Part shown: piece after piece, positions 23,477-33,977 of the stretch
How the letters are laid out: the number at the start of each line of letters is the position of its first letter
How positions within the stretch are numbered: the stretch's first letter is position 1
Origin: Laburnicola sp. R22_1
Lineage: Eukaryota; Ascomycota; Dothideomycetes; Pleosporales; Didymosphaeriaceae
DNA: 64,000 nt
Direction of reading: 5' to 3'
Assembly: GCA_014281115.1 (NCBI GenBank)
Contig: JACONQ010000001.1
Span: 2,480,001-2,544,000, forward strand
Program-made: the position numbers and the translations under genes
Notes under the pieces: model-generated
Databases searched by the model: none
The model's input: the letters and a program-made list of their open reading frames with translations, nothing else
What the model was told of the DNA's origin: nothing

Positions 23477-23928
23477 GCTTGTGGGCGCGTTGCGTGCGGC
23501 CACTGCTGTCACTGCTGTTGCTGCTGTCACTGCTGTTGCTGCTGTTGCTGCTGTCACTGCTGTTGCTGCTGTTGCTGCTGTCACTGCTGTTGCTGCTGTT
23601 GCTGCTGTCACTGCTGTTGCTGCTGTTGCTGCTGTGGTGGTGCTTTGCCCGGGCGGCGGCCAATATAAACACGCGGGTCGCGCCTGCAGCATCGAACCAT
23701 GGGTCCCGCAGGCGGCGCTACGCCGCGTTCGGCTAATTCACAACAATGCGCCCGCCGCCCGCCGCCCGCCAAACACAGCGGCCGCCATCACATCTGGCGC
23801 GCACAACAGCCAACAGCAGACGCGCGCCCCTCCGTCCACTTCCTCTCACACTCCTTGTTTGTTTGTTTGTTTGTTTGTTTGCTTGTTGGTCTGCTTCCTT
23901 CCTCGCCTGCGACTCTGCACTGCGCACC
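23477..23928. promoter_or_regulatory. Divergent CDC7/CND1 upstream region with tandem repeats
   Basis: 452 bp separate two divergent cell-cycle genes. It contains a CTG-rich tandem array (23500-23635), a CCAAT box overlapping TATAAA at 23660-23669, and a (TTTG)n tract at about 23862-23880. The array occupies the CDC7 side and would be in its 5' leader or promoter. Regulation by a common element is plausible but not shown. Confidence 0.5.
23500..23635. repeat. CTG-rich minisatellite between CDC7 and CND1
   Basis: Units of 18-27 bp of the type GCTGTTGCTGCTGTCACT are repeated about five times without interruption. All six frames are open through part of it, giving false low-complexity ORFs. Confidence 0.9.
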
Positions 23929-26900
23929 ATGGACTCGCGCGTGGACTTCGACATCAACGAGGCCATCAAGAACTACGACAACGACCCGGCCTCGATAGCC
24001 ACGCCCGAAGCGCCACAAGCGCTGCAGGACTGCGAACATGAGCCAGAGTTGCTGAATTCGGCGGCCTTGGTCAATTCGGAGCTGAATCCCGTGCTCGATG
24101 CCCTCGCAGAGAGCCCCGAAGCCATCACTCGCAGCTCCTGCTTCGACACGCTGCAATTCCTCCTCAAGTGCGTGCCTGCCTTTCCTGCATGTACCAGAAC
24201 TGGTGAAACAGAACTCGGCCGCTGATTGTTGATCCAGATTCTCCTCGCAGATACCTCCAGCCACGCTTGGCAAGATCCTCGACATTATCGTATCCTCACT
24301 TTCCACGCAGGCCGACATCGTGCACGCGGACAAAGAGGATGACCAGGATGCGGTGCCGCATTATAAGACGCTATTGGAGATGTACGCCTTCCTCCTCCGC
24401 TGGACCATATCCGCCGTCGAGACGAAAGCGCTGGAAAAATCGGCCTCGGCGCCCGCAGCGCGAGGTCGTGGAAAGGGTGCCAAGTCCAAGTCCAAGTCCG
24501 GCAAAGACGACGTCTGGGATGCATCGGCACAGCTCGAAGCAGCTCTAGACAGGATCAGCAAGGTGTTGAAGCTCAAGCTTGGCCGCATATTTGTCACAAC
24601 GTCTGAACGAGATACCTTCATTGGCCTCTTTACAAAGCCTGTCTACTACATATTGGAGAACGAGGCGAGAGTCAAGAATAATGCGATACGCATGCACTGC
24701 TTCAGGGTGCTGTGCATTGCAGTCAAGCACCATGGCCACGCTTACAGTAAGTCGTCATTGGCGTAACAAACACAGTACACTGACATATATTCCAGCTGCT
24801 CAAACGTCTATTAACCAAAGTCTGACCTATTTTGAGCATTTGTCAGAACCCATGGCCGAGTTTCTACAGATACTGGCGGAGCAATACGACTATCCGCAGC
24901 TCACGGAAGAAGTCCTTCGTGATGTCAGCAGCAAAGAGTTCAGCAGCACAGATCTCAAGGGCCCAAAGTCCATCTCAACCTTCCTGACCCGGATCTCGGA
25001 GCTGCTGCCACATCTTGTCATTAAACAGATGGCGCAGCTTGCAAATCTGCTTGACAGCGAAGTACGTGTTGATTTAGCCCACCTGTCATGAGACAATTCT
25101 GACCCGACTGCAGTCATATACTTTGCGCTGCGCCATGATTGATGTGTGTGGTAACTTGATCGCTATGCTCAGCAAGCAGTCTGGCGATGAACGGAGTGAA
25201 ACCTACAAAAATCATATCAATCTCTACTTTGATGTTCTCGAAGAAAGATTTCTCGACATCAATCCGTATTGTCGGTGCCGAGTCCTTCAAGTATACGTCA
25301 AACTCTGCGACCTTGAACATAAGTATAATAAGCGGCGGCAGACGGCTGCTGAGTTGGCAGCGCGGAGCCTGGAAGATAAAAGCAGCAACGTTCGTCGGAA
25401 TGCTATCAAGCTACTCTCAAAACTCGTGGAAACACATCCATTCGACAAAATACCCGGGGATATGAAGCTACTGTCGATGAAGAACATGACGGAGCGTCTA
25501 GAAATGTTCGAGGGCCAGATCAATGCCTTGAAACCACCCGAGGCGTTGCGGGAAAATCTCACCCCAGGAGAACAAACGGTAGATGAATCCTTGCTACAGG
25601 ATGCAACCCAGGCGGAGAACGCCGCTTCAGAAGAACCAAAGGCCTTTGACGAAATGACCGAAGAAGAGAGACAGGCTCTAGCCAATAAACTCCAGGAAGA
25701 AGCTGCTACTGCCCAGAAGATGGACGTCTTACAAAAAGGGAGAAAGTACTACATGGACGCCTTGAAATTTGCCGGAATCGTGAACGAGGCAGCTGACATC
25801 GTGACGCAGCTTCTCTCAGCTAAGAACAAGAGCGAGGTTATCGAGGCAATGGACTTCTTCACCAAGATCGATGCATACAAGATCCCTAATGCACGCAACG
25901 GTATCCGGCGAATGCTCCGACTTATCTGGACGAAGAGCAACAACGACGAGGGGAAAGGCGTCCAGACACACCTCATGGAGTGTTACAAGACGCTCTTTTT
26001 CCTCCCTCCGGGTGACCTCGATGCAAATGACACCGCTAGGTTCATCACCGAGAACATGATCAGTCTTACATTCGGCACAACTCCCGCAGAGCTTACCTCA
26101 CTTGAACAGTTGCTTAGTACGATGATGAAGCAAGGTCTGGTGGACGAGCGAGTCAAACACAAACAAGATGTAGTGACAGAGCTAGTCATCCAGAAGCTGT
26201 GGCAGATATACGGGTATCAGAGAAAGGCCTTCTCGCGTACCCAACGTCGAGGAGCCATTATAGTGTTGGGAATGCTTGCGCTCGCTCGGCCCGAGATAAT
26301 TGTTCAAGAAATGGAGCTCTGCCTGCGCATCGGTTTAGGTGAGCTTGGTCGACGTGATCTCGGGCTAGCTCGGTATACGTGCGTTGCACTTCGCCGCATC
26401 AGCCCACCACCCGGCAAACAAGCAAGCAGCGCTGCTCCAGCACAAGTAGCCAAGCTGCCCAACGACCATGCTGTACTGGTCAAGCTTGCTGCCATCTGCG
26501 AAATAGTCTCCGACGACAAGGAGTGGTTCGGAGTAGCTGAGCAGGCTATTAGTGCCATCTATGTCCTCTCAAAGCATCCGGATGTTCTATGTTCCGAGAT
26601 ACTGCGACGACAGACGAAGCATGTCTTTGCACCTCAGGCACCCTCACGACCTACATCTAGCGGATCGGGGACGGAGGAAGCCAACCAACAGCCCACGCCC
26701 TTGGAAGAAGGGTCGCCTCAAGCCCTGGCGGAGGACGCGCAACCTAAGAAACAGAACCCTGCTCTTGCCCTTTCCCAGCTACTTTTCATTGTCGGGCATG
26801 TTGCAATTAAGCAGATTGTCCACCTCGAGCTTTGCGAGTTGGAGTTCAAGCGACGCAAGGCCGAAAAGGAAAAGAAGACTATGGCTACTCCACACAAATC

Positions 26901-27871
26901 TCTTGCTGCAGGGAATCCTTCACCTGTGAAGAAGGGCAGGAAAAGGTTGACCAACAAAGAGCAGACGCCGGCCCCCGAGGAGGTAGATGAGCTGGACCTC
27001 ATGGCTGGAACTACCGAAGATGATTTCACCGAAGCCATTGCTCGAGTCCGGGAACGAGAGCTTTTGTACGGCGAACAATCTCTCCTGGCTAATTTTGGCC
27101 CGCTGGTGGCAGACATCTGCGCCAACAACACCTCGTACAACCATCCAACCCTGCTAGCCCAAGCCGCTCTCTGCCTGGCGAAGCTCATGTGCGTGAGCTC
27201 GGAATACTGCGAAAGTAACCTTGGGTTATTGTTGACCATCTTGGAAAGGAGCAAGGACGCGGTGGTCCGCAGCAACCTCGTTGTTGCGCTGGGCGACATG
27301 GCTGTCTGTTTCAACCACCTCATCGACGAAAACACCGACTTTCTCTACCGCCGACTCAAAGATGGTGACCCAAGCGTCAAGCGTACATGTCTCATGACGC
27401 TCACGTTCCTCATTCTAGCGGGGCAGGTCAAGGTCAAAGGCCAGTTGGGTGAAATGGCTAAATGCTTAGAAGATAGCGACAAGAAGATTGCAGACATGAC
27501 GCGGATGTTCTTCTCCGAGCTTTCAACCAAGGACAATGCTGTTTACAATCAATTTGTAGACATGTTTAGTATCTTGAGTGCGGATACTGCTCTGGACGAA
27601 GATGCGTTCAGGAGAATTATCAAATACTTGGCAGGCTTCATTGAAAAGGTATGTAAATTCGCAATTCTCAATAGACGTGACGGTTGGCTCATTGAAATAG
27701 GACAAGCATGCAAAACAGTTGTCCAACAAACTGGCAGCGCGATTGCCGAGGGCGGAGAACGAGAGGCAGTGGAACGATGTCGCGTTTACGCTAGGCCAGC
27801 TGCAGCACAAGGACGAAGAAATCCAAAAAATGGTGGCAGAGGGATTCAAGGTTGTGCAGGCTACGGCGTAA
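23929..27871 (+). CDS. cnd1: Condensin complex subunit 1 (Cnd1/Ycs4/CAP-D2)
   Basis: Five exons: 23929-24167, 24238-24746, 24796-25061, 25114-27648 and 27701-27871, 1239 residues. All joins keep frame and give conserved sequence (LLKFSSQIPPATLGKILD; LDSESYTLRCAMIDVCGN; GFIEKDKHAKQLSNKLAARL; ENERQWNDVAFTLGQLQHK). The protein is built of HEAT repeats: the N-terminal Cnd1 domain, the middle repeats with EKAARSLEDKSSNVRRNAI-like helices, and a conserved C-terminal Cnd1 domain (DGDPSVKRTCLMTLTFLIL). A basic low-complexity linker (about 850-900) includes KKGRKRL. Condensin compacts mitotic chromosomes; this non-SMC subunit binds the kleisin and DNA. Length fits the family (about 1150-1400). Confidence 0.95.
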
Positions 27872-28578
27872 TGTGGATGACGGTATCTTGGGTGAGGCGC
27901 ATGATGGGCATGATACCTTTATGATACCTGGGGAATCGGATTGGATATGGCGTTTGATGGATTCTGCATTGTTATGAGCACCGACGCGCTAATTGATTGT
28001 TCTTTCTTATGTGTTGTATACTTGTTACATTCTTTTGTCTATTCATGTACAGCTAATCCTCGAACTCGCTCCGTAATGAGCTACCAATTGTGAAGAGTTG
28101 ACGAGCTGTTTTACCCCGAGATTCGCCTCGCATTGCCCAACAAGCGGTGCTCGGAGTTGAGGTCAAGCGCCGGATCAGTATCATCCGCAACGTCGTGTCT
28201 CGATTGGCTTGTTCCTTGCGACTTGTGCATGCTCGATGTGATACGCCAAGCCAATAATACTGTTTGCAAGCGAGAAGCTGACAAACAACTCAAGTGTGAA
28301 ATTGAGGAGGCTAACTCAGAAATGGGCGGCCTACATGTTTGATTAGGGGAAAAAAAGCGAGTAGAGCATGTTCGCATGTGGCGACGCGCAAACAGTGGTT
28401 AAGTGAGCTGCTGCTTCCTCGACGTCGACGTCTTAAAGACGACGCAAATGCATGCCGGACGGAAACGCTCTGTTGGTATCATGATGTGCATCAAAAACAA
28501 GTCCCTCCATCCAAAACGCCGCGCTTCCCTACCCAATATGGTTACAGTGTATCATTTGCAACAAAAGCCGACTCCTGA
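27872..28578. other. Convergent spacer between CND1 and LRO1
   Basis: 707 bp between two facing stop codons. Only short open frames (under 125 codons) that overlap each other occur. I see no gene, RNA or repeat. Confidence 0.6.
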
Positions 28579-30625
28579 TCAGGGCGGTACATGCCGTCGG
28601 TCCCCGGGTTCGCCTTCTTCGTATATCTTCACATTATCGGCGTACTGTCGGATGTTGGAATGGATCGTCTCTTCAATGAGGTCGCCTTTGCCTCCAGCAA
28701 CGCGTAGAATGAGGTCGTTGAGGGACGAGCGCCCGAGAATGTCAACGTGGTCGCCTGCGCATAGTTAGTGAAAAGTATCGCAGATGTGAGATGATGGCTT
28801 ACCAGTGTTCGGTCCGCCCCTCGGACTGAATCTGTCGGGCTCATGGGGCATCTCGTACGTCTTCACCTTCACACCAGCCGGATTATACCGCTTCATCTTC
28901 CAGCCTTTCGCACACATATACCCCGTACTCAGCAAGTTCACGGTGCCGTCGCCCTCGCCCAGCACAACACCATGATCGACATTACCGTTGGTGAATGCCG
29001 TGTCGATGGTAACATTGAGCTTGCTCAGCGAATCTTGATCGTCCCTGTAGTAGTATGCGCGCTCCGTGGGCTTGCCTACGCCGTAGAAGCAGTATATTTT
29101 CAGATTAGTTGCGAGTGGCAACCGAGTTTCGAGCGGATTGACCCATTTGGCAGGAATGAGCTGGTTGTCTTCGACTTCCTTGGCGGTATGCGCGACGCCG
29201 TGGGAGTAGCTCTGCTGGACCATATCCTTGTACCAGGTTTCGCTGTTCTGATAGAGGTACGGGAAGCTTTCCTCTACGGTCAAGTTCTTGACTGTGAGAG
29301 TCGAGTTGCTTCCCCGCGCAAAACGGATGAAGTTGCCAAACGAGACATTCTGGCCCGGCTGGTCGTCTGGTGCCCAGCCATTGTCGCCCCAAACGGCGCT
29401 GCCGCCGAGAGGTAGCATAGACGAAATTCCAGGCATGGCGCGGAAGATTTCTGCGCGTTCGTGGCGTGAGAGAAACTTTTCGAGGCCGTAGACGGCGAAG
29501 GCGTTGAGTTGAGCTGTGTCTTTCATCTCGCCGGACAGAAGAGCGGGCATGCCTTTCAAGGCGCCAAGCATGCAGCCGCTGATATTGATCCAGGAGTCGA
29601 TGTAGGCGTCGACCCAGCCAGGCCCACCGTTTCCGTGCCCCTCGGCTTCGACCCAGTGCAGGAAGTAGTATAGGACCTGCGAGCCCATGGAATGCGAAAG
29701 CAGCACCACCTTCTTGTCCTTGACGCGGACTGCGATTTCGATGTGTGCTTTGAGCCTCGTAAAGTACTGGTCTCGCCTCTCGTAGTTCATGTAGGAAAGA
29801 CGCCAGTCGTATGCGGCTGTGAAGGCATTGGTCGGGTCGTAGCCCACCGTGGCCAGATTCTCAAGGATCTTGTTCCATATCCAGTAGCCCGTGATGAAGA
29901 AGTCGGTGGCGTCAAAGCCTTGGGCGGCCCTCAGCTTGACGCCGGGCGGGTCCAGTCCCGTGTCCATGTCCAACATGATGTGCTTCTTCCAGTTCGGCTT
30001 GTCCATGACGAGGGCGCGCATCATGGTCCAAGACCCCCACAGGCGCCTGCGAAAGTACTGGCGCGATTCGTCTTGTGTGCCCCACGACTCGAGGCCGGTG
30101 GATATGACGCCGGGGATCATGATGACGGGGTGGACGGCCTCGATGCCCTGCGAGCGGGCGTGGAGGCCCACGGCGAACGAGTCGTAGTTGACGGCGTCGC
30201 GCTCTTGCTTCTGCGGGGCCGGGCTGGTCAGCACGCATGCTCTGCTGTCGGTATGGCGACGTGGTGGCGCGTACCTGCAGCTGCTGGGCATCCCGCAAGA
30301 AGCCTGCGGGCAGCGCGTCCATGAGACTATCCAGGTTCACGCCCTCCAAGCTGCTCAGGGGGAGCATGTCGTTGCTGCCCGCAAAGAAGGCGGCGACCAG
30401 CACGCCAAACAGGCCGCCCAGCCCAAAGATCCAGACGGTTTTCCGCTTGCCATGCTTGCCCTTTTTCAGCGTCGCGAGCTTCTCGGCCGTGATGACGCGC
30501 AAATCCGCAGGCCGGTCCGGGGCGGGCGTGGGTTCGCGGGAGACATGGGGGGGGTCGTCGTTGTTGTCGTCGTTGTTGTCGTCGTTGTCGGTGGGGGCGC
30601 CAAAGCGACGCCTGAGGAAGGACAT
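28579..30625 (-). CDS. lro1: Phospholipid:diacylglycerol acyltransferase (PDAT, Lro1)
   Basis: Exons 30275-30625, 28803-30210 and 28579-28754, 644 residues. After an Asp/Asn-rich start (coded by a GTCGTT tandem tract) and a basic patch (KKGKHGKRK) comes one membrane span (VWIFGLGGLFGVLVAAFFAG, about 68-87), giving a type II topology with the catalytic part in the ER lumen. The LCAT-like domain shows PVIMIPGVISTGLESW, AYDWRLSY, and the nucleophile elbow SHSMGSQ (Ser about 291). GEGDGTVNLLS holds the catalytic Asp and the last exon, starting at the splice with DHVDILG, the catalytic His. The enzyme moves an acyl group from a phospholipid to diacylglycerol, making triacylglycerol. Length fits Lro1 (about 660). 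Confidence 0.95.
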
Positions 30626-30967
30626 GGCCAGGTGTAGCGCAGCAGTGGAGGGGTGGAGAGAGCGTGAGGGCGACCTGGAGCCAGCCGCACCAAGCCGTTC
30701 CAAGCCGCGAGGGGCAGGCGCGGGGCAGGCCGTCGGAGCACCTCCCTCCTGTGCCTCCAACGTGCCTTCTCTATCCGTTTGAGAAGGCACGCAGGAGCGC
30801 GACGCGACGACCAACTTCAACCACGACGTGCATGACGCGTTGATTTTCTTCTTGACTATTCGCTCCTTTGGCCATTGCCAACGCGTCTTTTCCATCTGTT
30901 CACGGTCACCGTCTTTTCCATCTGTTGCACAAGGCACTCAACGTCTTTTCTCTCGGTTCGAGAAGAC
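30626..30967. promoter_or_regulatory. Shared upstream region of LRO1 and NAA30
   Basis: 342 bp between divergent starts. It contains a direct repeat, CGTCTTTTCCATCTGTT, at about 30884-30928. No TATA box is obvious. Promoter role inferred from position. Confidence 0.45.
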
Positions 30968-31677
30968 ATGGGCGACGACACGGATGCAAAGCACAGCGCC
31001 GACGCGCTGCAGTACGTGCAGTACGACGGCGCCAGCGAGGAGGCCTACCTGCCCGCCATCCGCCAGCTCATCTCCAAAGACCTCTCGGAGCCGTACAGCA
31101 TCTACGTCTACCGCTACTTCCTCTATCAATGGGGCCATCTATGCTACATGGTACTGCGCGCCCGTCTCGTCATCGGCATATCCACCTACCTGCTAGGTAC
31201 AATGCCGCGGTTGCTGACGCACACGAGGCCCTCGACCCGGACCACGCCCTCGTCGGCGTCGTCGTCTGCAAACTCGAGCCCCACCGCAGCGGCACCTTCC
31301 GCGGCTACATCGCCATGCTCGCCGTCCAGGAGTCGTACCGCGGCCGTGGCATCGCCACCAAGCTCGTCTGCATGGCCATCGATGCCATGGCCGCCCGCGC
31401 CGCCGACGAGATCGTGCTCGAGACCGAAGTCACCAACAAGGCCTCGCTGAAGCTGTACGAACGTCTGGGTTTTCTGAGAAGCAAGCGCCTGCACAGGTAC
31501 TATCTCAACGGCAGCGCCGCCTTCCGCCTGGTGCTGTATCTGCACGAGGGGGCCGCCCTGAAGACGCCGGCGGGCGGGGACATGGGCAGCCATGGGCCTA
31601 TGGGCATCGCCCCGGACGCGGACGAGTATAGAGCCGAGGGCTATGCATTGGCTGCTGATCGCGAGCCTGTCAACTAA
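30968..31677 (+). CDS. naa30: N-alpha-acetyltransferase 30, catalytic subunit of NatC (Mak3)
   Basis: Exons 30968-31150 and 31228-31677, 210 residues. The intron (GTACTG...CACGAG with CTGAC branch) was placed because it joins YRYFLYQWGHLCYM to ALDPDHALVGVVVCKLE, matching the family layout. GNAT features are LSEPYSIYVYRYFL (substrate loop), the acetyl-CoA P-loop ESYRGRGIATKLV, LETEVTNKASLKLYERLGF and the C-terminal RYYLNG. NatC acetylates protein N-termini that begin Met-hydrophobic, on the ribosome, together with Naa35 and Naa38. The acidic/Gly-rich tail after about residue 170 is variable. A short exon version using the acceptor at 31196 puts the frame out. Confidence 0.93.
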
Positions 31678-31730
31678 AAGAGGCGCAAGCTACCAACGAC
31701 GATCCACGGGTAGCCCCATTGTAAAGCCGC

Positions 31731-33350
31731 CTACTTCCTTTTCTTCACACTCACCTCCAACCCCTGCTTTTCCACAAACGAGCACGTCTTCTGTTCCTGC
31801 CATACCAGATGTCCAGCCCGAGCATCCGCCTTCCCAACATCGAAAGCTCATACAGACCTTGACAGAACCAGCTTGATCTCCAGCAACGCCAACGGCTTCC
31901 CAATGCAGCTTCTGGGTCCAACGCTGAACGGCTGCACCGCATTCCGGTCGTCGTTGAAGAAGACACTTCCGGCATGGCTGCTTGCGTCGGGAAGCCAGTG
32001 TTCCGGACAGAACGAGGTGGCGTTGTGAATGCGCTTTGGGTCCATCGAGAGAGCTACTTGACTGATACTAATGAACGTATTTCCGGGGACGTAGTTTCCA
32101 GCGACTAGACCTCCTTCTGGCCGCGACAAGCTGGGTTGACTGACCGGTATCGGGGTGCATAGTCTCATGCCTTCCCAGAGCACGGCATGCAGGTAAGGCA
32201 ACGTTTTGAGGGCCACCAGTGTTATGCCCTCCTCCGTCTCAACCCGCGTGCGGATCTCTTTCGTCAAAGCAGCTAATTAACTGGCTCGTGGACGAGCCAA
32301 TTCATCGTTCCGGTGAGGACTGTTGCCGACGTCTCAGTCCCAGCTATCATCGTTGTCAAAGCATTTGCATATACCTCTCCCATGTGCAGTCCATCTCCTA
32401 CCTTGTCGTCTGTCTGCCACAACTCAATGAAATCCGGCGCTCTGGTTTCTTTCTTCATCCGAGCGTCGACTTTCGCTTTCACGATTTCCCAATGGTGATC
32501 GCTCTGTTCTCTCACAACTTTCGCCAGCATGCGGTCCAAAACCCACGCTACGCAGCGATAGTGCCAAAGCGTCTCAAAAAGGACGTGTGCCTTGATACTG
32601 TTAAAAATGACGCTCATCCAATCATTCATCTGGCTGTGCTTCAGGCACCCGAAGTCCTCTCCGAAGGCGAGCTGGCCGGTGATGTCGAGCGTAACGAATT
32701 GCGACACATCGAGAGCAACCTCACCCTTTTCAGAGCCCGTGACGCGTTCCCGGACCCGGCGAATGAAGAGCTCGACGTAGCTTTGTATGATACCTTCCTG
32801 ACTCGCGACGGCTCGTTCGACAAATCCAGGCTCCATCTTTCTCTGCATCTGCGCATGTTCGTCTCGATCTAGACAGTTGGTAATGGCCTTTGGACGCCCA
32901 GGTTGCGCCTACGGATCCATCAAATCACGGTCATCCATTGAAAGAGATACGCAACACTTACGCCATGCCAGCTTGCCGATTTGGCGAATGCTGGGGCAGA
33001 GCCACGATTTGAGAATATATCCTCCCATGCTTGACTACCGGCAAATGAAAGCTCATTGGGCGCCACCCGAACCACAGGCCCGTACTTCTTGTGCAATGCG
33101 ACGGAGTCGATGTGATATCGGCCGCTCTATACGGAGTGCATGTATCCCAGACGTGAGCTACGCCATAGTAGAGGTCCAGGAAATCCTGCAGCTGGGTGTA
33201 GCGTAAGATTGCAAACGACGGTATGTATATACGATACTGCAAGATGTCAGTTGCAACGACCCCGCAATACCGCTATGTTCGAACATACGACTACACCTAT
33301 CGCCAGTACCACCCAAAAAGCGCCTGAAAGGTGTTCGGTGAAGATGGTGA
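31731..33350 (-). pseudogene. Cytochrome P450 pseudogene
   Basis: The frame can be followed from the N-terminal half (KKYGPVVRVAPNELSF, then WHGAQPGRPKAI across an intron 32909-32961), through the I-helix AGTETSATVL, the ExxR helix WEGMRLCTPIP, and the heme loop FSVGPRSCIGKPLAL, to an in-frame tail ending at 31731. Three lesions break it: a TAG at 32273-32275 just after the I-helix, an adjacent one-base frame change, and a TGA at 31848-31850 about 12 residues after the heme cysteine, beyond which 37 more P450-like residues are still in frame. The N-terminus is poor: a hydrophobic anchor-like segment can be read from an ATG at about 33348, but the usual PGP region is missing. The upper boundary is therefore approximate. 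I see no intron that would remove the lesions. Confidence 0.82.
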
Positions 33351-33977
33351 GCATACTTCGCAAAACTGTAATGTTGGAAGAAGCGTCATCAAGGGACATC
33401 AGCATTTTTTATAACGTTGCGCGCTGACTGCCGTCAACAATAATGCCGTGCAAAACATCGACAATAAAATTATTATTATTTTATGTATATTTTGTTACTA
33501 CTACTATGTGCTAGGTACTAGGTTTTAGTGCCTTTTATTTTACTCCTCTCTATGTATAGTGCAGACTCGACCTTAGTTAGAATTTTAATATAACGAAGAT
33601 CTTCAATAACGTTAGGCGCAGGGCGTACAGTGACATCTCGGGTGCACAGGATTCATCAGAGTATGAGCGACGGCTTACCTAGAAAGTAGTCGAGGCCGTA
33701 GATCGTGCGTAGATCGTGTAGGGACCTGTCGTCGCATCATTATGCAGATAGCCGCACTCCGTACACGCAACAATGCATTTGAAAAGAGATTGATTTACAC
33801 AAGCACGATTCACATCATGCATCAAGTGGAAAGGTCGAAATGCAAGGGCTCAACAATACACATATAGTCGCATACGCTAACATGGCATTTTCCTCTATCC
33901 GCACACAAAGGCAGGCCAAGGCGAAAGCCGATGCTACACCCAACCTATTTGGACCGCACCCGCTGCCATCCCAGTAT
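33351..33977. other. Spacer with an AT-rich island
   Basis: No gene. Positions 33455-33600 are clearly AT-rich (AATAAAATTATTATTATT, TTTTATTTTACTCCTC) against a balanced background, and look like an eroded repeat fragment; a weak likeness to the 16680-16720 stretch is possible. The rest holds the 3' end of the glucosyltransferase gene. Confidence 0.5.

Noticed and set aside
23309..23736. Cys-, Leu- or Ala/Val-rich open frames
   Set aside because: Artefacts of the CTG-rich minisatellite in all frames.
29692..30324. 210-codon open frame, plus strand
   Set aside because: Antisense shadow of the Lro1 gene.
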